Positions 55,345 to 62,069 of a DNA stretch of 64,000 bases are shown piece by piece. The first letter of the stretch is position 1, and every line of letters starts with the position of its first letter. The notes below the pieces were generated by a model, which did no database searches, was not told the DNA's origin, and was given only the letters and a program-made list of their open reading frames with translations. Source of the DNA: Actinomycetota bacterium (GTDB taxonomy: Bacteria; Actinomycetota; Acidimicrobiia; Acidimicrobiales; Ilumatobacteraceae); contig CAUJET010000153.1 of assembly GCA_963169665.1 (NCBI GenBank), positions 1-64,000 of the forward strand. Direction: 5' to 3'. The position numbers were made by a program, and so were the translations under genes.

Positions 55345-56679
55345 TCAGCGGGCGAGACGTTCGCGGATCGCGTTGCCGTGCGCCGGGAAACCCTCGTGGT
55401 CGGCGAGGGCGAGGATCGACGGAGCCATGCGGGTGAGCGCCCGCTCGTCGGCACGGGCCACGGCGGTCCGCTTCAGGAACGCCTCGGCGGTGATGCCCGA
55501 CGACACCTCCGCGAACCCGCTCGTGGGCAGCGACGCCGGGCAGCCGATGACGAAGTTCGCCGCGCTGAAGGGGGTGTGCTGGCCGATGAGGATCTCGCCC
55601 GCGTCGGTGAGCAGCGAGAGCGTCTCGTCCTCGACCGCCGCTGCCACGGCCAGCTGCAGGTGCTCGGGCGCGTACGCGTTCGACACGGCCGCGGCGGTGG
55701 CGAGGTCGTCGACGAGCACGCACCCACCGTTCACGCCGAGCGACGCCCGGGCGGCCTCGGCTCGCACGACCGGGAGCGCCGCGAGCTGGCGCTCGAGCTC
55801 GACGTCGACACGATCGGCCAGGTCGGACGAGGTGGTGATGAGCACGACAGCGGAGTCGGTGCCGTGCTCGGCCTCGATGAGCAGATCGGCGGCGAGGCGG
55901 AGCGGGTCGGCGCTCGCGTCGGCGATCACCACGCTCTCGGTGGGGCCGAGCAGCATCATCGTGGCCACTCCGTGGCGCTGCATCTCCACCTGGGCGCAGG
56001 TGACCGCCGGCGACCCGGGCCCCACGACCTTGCGCACCTTCGGGATCGACTCCGTGCCGAAGCCCAGCGCCGCCACACCCGCCGGGCCGTTCACGCGGAA
56101 GACGTCGGTGATGCCGAGCTTGCGGCACACGGTGAGCACCGCCGGATCGACCTCGCCTGCACCGCCCGGCACCGGCGGCACGACGAGCGCGATCCGCGGG
56201 ACGCCTGCGACGACCGCCGGCACGCCGAGCTGGTACGCCACGCTCGGGTACGAGGCCTTGCCGCTCGGCACGAACAGACCTGCCGACGTGATCGGCGTGA
56301 CCTTCTCGCCGACGACGAGGCCGGGCTCGCTCTCGAACGACCAGTCGGAGGCGCGGCGAACCAAGTGCTCGTTGAAGGCGCGGAGGTGTGCGATCGCATC
56401 GTCGATCGCGGCGTCGACCTCCGGGGACACGTTCGCCGCCTCGATCTCGTCGGGCCCGACCCGGAGCTGGTCGGGGGTGAGCTCGATCCGATCGAAGCGG
56501 GCCAGTGCTCGACAGACCGCGGCGTCACCGTCGGTGCGGACGTCGTCGATCAGCTCGGCGATCGAGCGTCGCAGCTCCGGGTCGAAGATCTCGTCGAGGC
56601 CGCGGTGCAACAGCGCGCCCCGATCGCCTGCCGACATCTCGGCCCATCGCATCCGTCGCATCACACCGGTCGTGCTCAT
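55345..56679 (-). CDS. Divergent histidinol dehydrogenase-family protein
   Basis: A 444-residue HisD-family oxidoreductase: GFGTESIPKVRKVVGPG, LLGPTESVVIADASADP, AEHGTDSAVVL, NAYAPEHLQL and SGITAEAFLKRTA are all family segments. Several key spots differ from true HisD: LFVPSGKASYPS in place of the YVPGG motif, the inserted SPAVTCAQVEMQRHG, and IEAEHG where HisD has SQAEHG (zinc ligand Gln becomes Glu). No other his gene is near. It may oxidise a different alcohol, as HisD relatives such as sulfopropanediol dehydrogenase do. The leaderless box TACCGT ends 8 nt upstream. Confidence 0.75.
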   Translation of the reverse strand: MSTTGVMRRMRWAEMSAGDRGALLHRGLDEIFDPELRRSIAELIDDVRTDGDAAVCRALARFDRIELTPDQLRVGPDEIEAANVSPEVDAAIDDAIAHLRAFNEHLVRRASDWSFESEPGLVVGEKVTPITSAGLFVPSGKASYPSVAYQLGVPAVVAGVPRIALVVPPVPGGAGEVDPAVLTVCRKLGITDVFRVNGPAGVAALGFGTESIPKVRKVVGPGSPAVTCAQVEMQRHGVATMMLLGPTESVVIADASADPLRLAADLLIEAEHGTDSAVVLITTSSDLADRVDVELERQLAALPVVRAEAARASLGVNGGCVLVDDLATAAAVSNAYAPEHLQLAVAAAVEDETLSLLTDAGEILIGQHTPFSAANFVIGCPASLPTSGFAEVSSGITAEAFLKRTAVARADERALTRMAPSILALADHEGFPAHGNAIRERLAR

Positions 56680-56701
56680 GAGACCCGACGGTAGCGGCGA
56701 G

Positions 56702-57199
56702 TCAGGCGGCAGCGCCCTCCGCCGCCGCAGCGAGCCGTTCCAGCGTGCGCTCCATGCCGGTGCGGTTGTGGGAGACCCGGTCGGCCACCCCGCTCAACGG
56801 TTTGCCGAGCCGGCGCACCAGCCCGCCCCGCTGGTCGACCCACGTCTCCGTGACCGTGCACGTCGAGGCACCCTCACGGCCCTGTCCGCCCTCGATCTCC
56901 GGCTCGATCCGGTACGACCAGTGCGCCACCTTGAACGGACCCGCCGTCACCGCGAAGCCGAACGTGCGGTCGGGCTCGCACTCGTCGACGGTGCACACGG
57001 TCGACCAGGTCTTGCGCCCGTTGCGGTTCTTGCCCGAGAAGCGGGCGCCGAGGGTGGGCCCGTTCGCACCCTTCTTCCACGTGGCCGAGGTGGTCTCGGG
57101 CGACCACTCGCCCATGCGGGTCACGTCGCTCACCATCCGCCAGATGGTCGACGCCGGGGCGGCGATCCGTCGGGTCACGTCCACCTGGGTGTCTGCCAT
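56702..57199 (-). CDS. SRPBCC (START-like) protein
   Basis: A 165-residue helix-grip protein: VTRRIAAPASTIWRMVSDVTRMGEWSPETTSATW is the standard SRPBCC opening, and the last helix SHNRTGMERTLERLAAAAEG closes the hydrophobic cavity. Actinobacterial members bind lipids, polyketides or aromatic ligands; the ligand here is unknown. A TAGCGT box (57211-57206) ends 6 nt before the ATG. It is divergent from purA. Confidence 0.83.
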   Translation of the reverse strand: MADTQVDVTRRIAAPASTIWRMVSDVTRMGEWSPETTSATWKKGANGPTLGARFSGKNRNGRKTWSTVCTVDECEPDRTFGFAVTAGPFKVAHWSYRIEPEIEGGQGREGASTCTVTETWVDQRGGLVRRLGKPLSGVADRVSHNRTGMERTLERLAAAAEGAAA

Positions 57200-57205
57200 G
57201 GGTCG

Positions 57206-57211
57206 ACGCTA
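57206..57211 (-). promoter_or_regulatory. -10 box of the leaderless SRPBCC gene promoter
   Basis: TAGCGT on the minus strand, 6 nt from the ATG at 57199. The same hexamer precedes the DrrA-like, TesB-like and pyrE genes at short distance, which supports its being a real promoter element. Confidence 0.5.
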
Positions 57212-57294
57212 CTCCCACGTCGCGGGGCCCGGCCACACTCGGGCCTCGAGCGGACCCTGCCGCGAACCACCTGCACCAGCTAGGCTCGGCACAC

Positions 57295-57304
57295 GTTCCG
57301 GAAC
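57295..57304. promoter_or_regulatory. Palindrome in the purA leader
   Basis: GTTCCGGAAC is a perfect 10-bp palindrome 9 nt downstream of TAGGCT (57281-57286), the best -10 candidate for purA. It lies at the predicted transcript start and could be an operator; the function is not shown. Confidence 0.3.
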
Positions 57305-57358
57305 ACCCGGATCACCGAGAGCGGGCGTGCACCACGTCCAGCGTGTGAGGAGCGTTCT

Positions 57359-58651
57359 ATGCCGGTCACCGTCGTCGTCGGCGCCCAATGGGGCGACGAG
57401 GGCAAGGCCAAGGTCATCGACCTGCTGTCGAAGGAGCACAGCTACGTCGTCCGCTACCAGGGTGGCCACAACGCCGGCCACACGGTGGTCGTCGGTGACG
57501 AGCGCTACGCCCTGCAGCTCATCCCCAGCGGCATCCTCTACGACCACGTCGTGCCGGTGATCGCCAACGGTGTGGTCGTCGACATGCCGACGCTGTTCAA
57601 CGAGGTCGACACCCTCGAGCGCCGGGGCATCTCGTGCGAGCGCCTCGTCGTCAGCAGTCACGCCCACCTGATCTTCCCGTGGCACCAGGCGTGGGATGCC
57701 CTGTTCGAGCAGGGCCGCGGCGACGCCAAGATCGGTACCACGCTCAAGGGCATCGGCCCGGCGTACGCGGACAAGGCCCGTCGCGTCGGCATCCGCGCCG
57801 GCGACGTGCTCGACCCGGCCGCGTTCGCGGCCACGGTCGCCGAACGCGCTGCCGTGGAGAGCGATGCGCTCGTGGCCGCAGGTGGCGACGCCCTCGACAT
57901 CGACGCCCTCGTGGCCCAGTTCAGCGCCCTCGCGGCCCGGCTCGCGCCGTACATCGCCGACACCGTGAACGTGCTCCACGACGCGCTCGCCGGTGGACAC
58001 CACGTGCTGCTCGAAGGTGCGCAGGCCACGTTCCTCGACCTCGACCACGGCACGTATCCGTACGTCACCTCGTCGAACCCGACGGCGGGCGGCGCCTGTG
58101 CCGGCACCGGTCTCGGCCCCCGCGACATCGACCGCATCGTCGGCATCACCAAGGCGTACACCACCCGCGTGGGCGCCGGCCCGTTCCCCACCGAGCTGCT
58201 CGACGTCGACGGCGATCGCCTCGTCGAGATCGGCCGTGAGTTCGGCACCGTCACCGGTCGGCGTCGACGTCCGGGCTGGATCGACTGCGTCATGCTCCGC
58301 CACGCGGTGAAGGTGAACTCGCTCACCGAACTGGCCCTCACCAAGCTCGACGTGCTCGACGGCTTCGACACGGTCAAGGTGTGTGTCGGCTACCGGGTGA
58401 ACGGCGAGCGGCTGGCCCACTACCCCGACCGGGTCGACCTGCTCGGCCAGGTGGAGCCCGAGTACATCGAGCTGCCGGGCTGGAACCGTGAGCTGCGCAG
58501 CATGCGCCAACCGAGCGAGCTGCCCGCCGCCGCCCGTGCGTTCGTGCAGCTGGTGGAGGCCGAGGTCGGCGTGCCGATCACGGTCGTGGGCGTCGGCGCC
58601 GAGCGCGACGACTACCTGCACTGGGCGCCCACCGTCGGTGCCGAGGGATGA
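57359..58651 (+). CDS. purA: Adenylosuccinate synthetase
   Basis: A 430-residue enzyme that joins IMP and aspartate using GTP, the first committed step to AMP. VVVGAQWGDEGKAKVIDLLS (residues 5-24) holds the catalytic Asp and phosphate loop, RYQGGHNAGHTVV the catalytic His, GTTLKGIGPAYADK and TSSNPTAGGACAGTGLGP the IMP site, and GRRRRPGWIDCVMLRHAVKVN the C-terminal part. GAGGAG lies about 8 nt before ATG 57359, an ordinary Shine-Dalgarno unlike many genes here. The stop overlaps purB by 4 bp. Confidence 0.97.
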   Translation: MPVTVVVGAQWGDEGKAKVIDLLSKEHSYVVRYQGGHNAGHTVVVGDERYALQLIPSGILYDHVVPVIANGVVVDMPTLFNEVDTLERRGISCERLVVSSHAHLIFPWHQAWDALFEQGRGDAKIGTTLKGIGPAYADKARRVGIRAGDVLDPAAFAATVAERAAVESDALVAAGGDALDIDALVAQFSALAARLAPYIADTVNVLHDALAGGHHVLLEGAQATFLDLDHGTYPYVTSSNPTAGGACAGTGLGPRDIDRIVGITKAYTTRVGAGPFPTELLDVDGDRLVEIGREFGTVTGRRRRPGWIDCVMLRHAVKVNSLTELALTKLDVLDGFDTVKVCVGYRVNGERLAHYPDRVDLLGQVEPEYIELPGWNRELRSMRQPSELPAAARAFVQLVEAEVGVPITVVGVGAERDDYLHWAPTVGAEG

Positions 58652-59958
58652 TCCCCCGGTACACCACGCCGGAGATGGTGGCGGTCTTCTCCGACCCCGC
58701 CCGCTTCGGTCGCTGGCTCGAGATCGAACTGCTCGCCACCGAGGCCCACGTGGCCCTCGGCATCGTCCCGGCCGAACACGCGGCGGCCTGCCGCGCCGGC
58801 GCTCCCGTGGTCGACGAGGCGTTCGTCGCCGCCGTGAGCGAGCGTGAGCTCGTCACCGATCACGACGTCGCCGCGTTCGTCGACGTCGTGCAGGGCGCCA
58901 TCGGCGCACCGGCCGGCGCGTGGATCCACTACGGACTCACCAGCAGCGACGTCGTCGACACGGCGTGGTGCTGGATGCTCCGCGACGCTGCCGACCTGCT
59001 GATCGATGCCTCGACGCAGTTGCTCGGCACGTTGGTGGAGATGGCCGAACGCCATCGCGACACCGTGATGATCGGCCGCACCCACGGTGTGCACGCCGAG
59101 CCGACGACCTTCGGCGCGAAGGTTGCCCTGTGGGCGCTGCAGGTGGGCCGTGATCGTGAGCGGCTGCGCGCCGCCCGCGAGACCGTGTCGGTCTGCAAGC
59201 TGAGCGGTGCCGTCGGCACCTACTCGAACATCGATCCCAGCGTCGAGCGCTACGTGGCCGAGCGGCTCGGGTTGCGGCCCGTGCCCGCCACCCAGGTGAT
59301 CGCTCGCGATCGTCACGCCGAATACCTGTGGGCATGCGCAGCGGTCGGGTCGACGCTGGAGCTCATCGCAGTCGAGCTCCGGCACCTGCAGCGCACCGAG
59401 GTGCGCGAGGTACAGGAGGGTTTCAAGCCGGGCCAGAAGGGTTCGTCGGCGATGCCGCACAAGAAGAACCCGATCTCGGCCGAGACCATCAGCGGTCTGT
59501 CGCGCGTGTTGCGCGGCAATCTCCAGGCCGGCATGCAGAACGTCGCACTGTGGCACGAGCGCGACATCTCGCACAGTTCGGTCGAGCGGGTCGTGCTGCC
59601 CGACTCGTCGCAACTGGCGCACTATGTGATGCGTCGGGGGCAGAAGTTGTTGGCCGGACTCGTCGTCGACGGTGCGCGCATGCGGGCCAATCTGTACGCG
59701 AGCCACGGGCTGGTGTTCAGTCAAGGCGTGCTGCTCGCACTCGTGCAGGCGGGCCTCAGCCGTGACGACGCCTATCGCATCGTGCAGGGTGCGGCGATGC
59801 AGGCGTGGGACGAACAGACCGACTTCCGAACCCTGCTCGAGGCCGATCCGTCGGTCGCCGCGCTCGGTGGCGCGGCCCTCGACTCGGCGTTCGACCTCGA
59901 CCGTTCGCTGCGCAACGTGGGCGCGGTGTTCGAGGCGCTCGCCGATCTCGACGTCTGA
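58648..59958 (+). CDS. purB: Adenylosuccinate lyase
   Basis: A 436-residue fumarase/aspartase-superfamily lyase that releases fumarate in two purine steps. The signature loop GQKGSSAMPHKKNPISAE near residue 270 carries the catalytic Ser, and IGRTHGVHAEPTTFG near 145 the catalytic His. IPRYTTPEMVAVFSD is the usual N-terminus. Coupling to purA by an ATGA overlap places both AMP-forming steps under one promoter. Confidence 0.97.
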   Translation: MIPRYTTPEMVAVFSDPARFGRWLEIELLATEAHVALGIVPAEHAAACRAGAPVVDEAFVAAVSERELVTDHDVAAFVDVVQGAIGAPAGAWIHYGLTSSDVVDTAWCWMLRDAADLLIDASTQLLGTLVEMAERHRDTVMIGRTHGVHAEPTTFGAKVALWALQVGRDRERLRAARETVSVCKLSGAVGTYSNIDPSVERYVAERLGLRPVPATQVIARDRHAEYLWACAAVGSTLELIAVELRHLQRTEVREVQEGFKPGQKGSSAMPHKKNPISAETISGLSRVLRGNLQAGMQNVALWHERDISHSSVERVVLPDSSQLAHYVMRRGQKLLAGLVVDGARMRANLYASHGLVFSQGVLLALVQAGLSRDDAYRIVQGAAMQAWDEQTDFRTLLEADPSVAALGGAALDSAFDLDRSLRNVGAVFEALADLDV

Positions 59959-59976
59959 ACGTGCTGGTGTCGGTGA

Positions 59977-60393
59977 TCAGCCGGCGGCGCGGCTGATGCC
60001 AGCGGTCTTCAGCACCGACGCCTCGACGCCGACTTCGCGCCACGTGGCGTAGCTGATGCCTTGGCGCTGGCTGTAGGACTTGGCGACCTTCACGAACTCG
60101 GCCTCGAGTGCGGTCATGTCGATGCCGGCGCTCATCGTCTCCAATTCTTCGGAGAGATTCCGGCGTTCCTGGATGAGTCGCAGCTCGTCGAGAGGGTCGG
60201 CCATGGCGATCTCTTCGTCGATCTTCGCGAGGCGTGCCTTGATCGAATCCGGGGTGCGCTTGCGTCCGCGCTTGGGCTTGTTCGAACGCAGTGCATCCAG
60301 GTATTCACGCACGGCTCGACCCTCGGTTCGACCTGCGGCCATCGCTGCCTTGTGCTCGTCGCTGAGCGGATTCTTGGGACCCTTCTTTGCCAT
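59977..60393 (-). CDS. Small charged hypothetical protein
   Basis: A 138-residue protein with a Lys/Arg-rich N-terminus (MAKKGPKNPLSDEHKAAMAAGRTEGRAVREYLDAL), a basic KPKRGRKRTPDSIKARLAKI segment, a helical acidic stretch (about 60-95) likely to form a coiled coil, and a C-terminal SYATWREVGVEASVLKTAGI that looks like a helix-turn-helix. The overall look suggests a nucleic-acid-binding protein; I do not recognise a named family. TACGCT ends 7 nt before the ATG (leaderless). It is convergent with purB. Confidence 0.65.
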   Translation of the reverse strand: MAKKGPKNPLSDEHKAAMAAGRTEGRAVREYLDALRSNKPKRGRKRTPDSIKARLAKIDEEIAMADPLDELRLIQERRNLSEELETMSAGIDMTALEAEFVKVAKSYSQRQGISYATWREVGVEASVLKTAGISRAAG

Positions 60394-60565
60394 GTGCCGC
60401 AGCGTATCGATTGATTCGTTCGTCGTCTTGCATCGGTTTCATTGTCTCCAAATAGGTCGCTGCCATTGTCATGGGAACAGTCGCCGGCGTGGTGGCTCGC
60501 CCGACCCGATCCGCCGCCGGTGACCGGTGCCGTCAGGGCGTCCTCCGAGTAGCGTCACCGAGGTC

Positions 60566-61423
60566 ATGGACCTCGGCGCACTGTTCGAACTCGCTCCTCA
60601 CGGCCCCGACACCTTCGTCGGTGTCGGCCCTCGGTATCCGTGGGGTGGGCTGTTCGGCGGCCAGATCGTGGCTCAGGCGTTGCGGGCCGCGGCGGGCACC
60701 GTCGACCCCGAGCTCGAGCCGCACTCACTGCGCGCCTACTTCATCCGCCGGGGTGATCACACCGAGCCGATCAGGTTCGAGGTCGACCGGATCCGCAACG
60801 GGCGCAGCTTCTGCACCCGACGCGTGGTCGCTCGACAGGCGATCGGGGCGATCCTGAACCTGGAGGCGTCCTTCCAGCGTCCAGAGGCCACCACCGAGCT
60901 CCAGCCCATCGCGATGCCCGTCGGTCTCCCCGGCCCCGACGACTGCGAGGGCGATGTGTGGACCACGTCGTTCCAACGCCGCAGCGTGCCGGACGCCGCG
61001 CTCGCCGCGGCAGGCATCCTCCGAGCCGGTCGCACCGCGGTGTGGATGCGCGTCGCCGATCCCGTCGTCGACGACGACCTGGTCCACCGGTGCTGGCTCG
61101 CCTATCTCAGCGACGACGTGCCCACCGATTCGGTCCGGCGAGCGCTCGCCGAGCACGAGGGCATCACGGACATCGAGACCTGGTGGCAGGGCAGCTTCGC
61201 CGCCAGCCTCGATCACACCGTGTGGTTCCATCGCCCGGTGAAGGTGGACGAGTGGCATCTGTTCGACTTCTCCTGCCACCGCTACATCGGAGCCCGCGGT
61301 GTGTCGGTCGGGCACGTGTTCACCATCGACGGCGAACACGTCGCGACCGTGACTCAGGAGGTCCTGGTGCGCCGCAGTCGACCGGATGGCCGACCCGACG
61401 GCACGCCCTCGGCAGGGGAGTGA
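60566..61423 (+). CDS. Acyl-CoA thioesterase II (TesB family)
   Basis: A 285-residue double-hotdog thioesterase that hydrolyses acyl-CoA to fatty acid and CoA. WGGLFGGQIVAQALRAA and SLRAYFIRRGDHTEPIRFEVDRIRNGRSFCTRRVVARQ form the first hotdog, and SLDHTVWFHRPVKVDEW with VTQEVLVRR the second, giving plausible Asp and Gln catalytic residues. ATG 60566 lies 10 nt after TAGCGT (60550-60555). It may share transcription with pyrE 31 bp downstream, although that gene has its own box. Confidence 0.88.
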   Translation: MDLGALFELAPHGPDTFVGVGPRYPWGGLFGGQIVAQALRAAAGTVDPELEPHSLRAYFIRRGDHTEPIRFEVDRIRNGRSFCTRRVVARQAIGAILNLEASFQRPEATTELQPIAMPVGLPGPDDCEGDVWTTSFQRRSVPDAALAAAGILRAGRTAVWMRVADPVVDDDLVHRCWLAYLSDDVPTDSVRRALAEHEGITDIETWWQGSFAASLDHTVWFHRPVKVDEWHLFDFSCHRYIGARGVSVGHVFTIDGEHVATVTQEVLVRRSRPDGRPDGTPSAGE

Positions 61424-61440
61424 CCTCGGCGGCGCCCGAC

Positions 61441-61446
61441 TAGCGT
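61441..61446 (+). promoter_or_regulatory. -10 box of the pyrE promoter
   Basis: TAGCGT ends 8 nt before the GTG at 61455, consistent with a transcript starting at or one or two bases from the start codon. There is no Shine-Dalgarno in the gap. Confidence 0.45.
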
Positions 61447-61454
61447 CGGTCGCC

Positions 61455-62039
61455 GTGTCCGACGCTGCATCCCCCGATCTCCCGCCCCTCGACCCGGCCC
61501 GCCACGCGCTCCGCGAACACGTGCTGCGCCACAGCGTCCGGCGCGGTGACTTCACCCTGAAGTCGGGCGCGAAGAGCAGCTGGTTCCTCGACACCAAGCA
61601 GACCGCCTGCCGACCAGACGGCGTGCTGCTGATGGCAGACGTCGCCCTGTCGATCGTCCCGGCGGACGCCACCGCCATCGGCGGGCTCACCGTCGGCGCC
61701 GACCCGGTGGCCTACGCCGTCGCAGCGATCGGTGCCACCCGGGGGTGGTCGCTGAAGAGCTTCACGGTGCGCAAAGAGGCCAAGGACCACGGTGTCACGG
61801 GTCGCCTCGCCGGCGCGCTGGAACCGGGCGACCGGGTGGTCATCACCGAAGACACCGTCACCCGTGGCACGTCGATCATGGAAGCCGTCGAGGTCGTGCG
61901 TGCCTTCGGCGCCGAGCCCGTCATGATCACCGTGATCGTCGACCGGGGTGGCACGTGCGGCGCGATGGCTGAGGCGGCAGGGGTGCCGTTCGTGCCGATG
62001 CTCACCGCCGTCGACCTCGGGTTCGGGTTCGGGACCTGA
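61455..62039 (+). CDS. pyrE: Orotate phosphoribosyltransferase
   Basis: A 194-residue enzyme that makes OMP from orotate and PRPP in pyrimidine synthesis. FTLKSGAKSSWFLDTKQTACRPDG is the typical N-terminus, SFTVRKEAKDHGVTGRLAG the catalytic Lys loop, and RVVITEDTVTRGTSIMEAVEVVRAFGAE the PRPP-binding motif with its acidic pair (Glu-Asp). GTG 61455 is chosen because it follows the TAGCGT box and gives the usual length; the frame extends upstream into the thioesterase gene. No other pyr genes are adjacent. Confidence 0.92.
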   Translation: MSDAASPDLPPLDPARHALREHVLRHSVRRGDFTLKSGAKSSWFLDTKQTACRPDGVLLMADVALSIVPADATAIGGLTVGADPVAYAVAAIGATRGWSLKSFTVRKEAKDHGVTGRLAGALEPGDRVVITEDTVTRGTSIMEAVEVVRAFGAEPVMITVIVDRGGTCGAMAEAAGVPFVPMLTAVDLGFGFGT

Positions 62040-62069
62040 TCCGTCCGGAGGTTCCAGCCTCGTCGGGCG

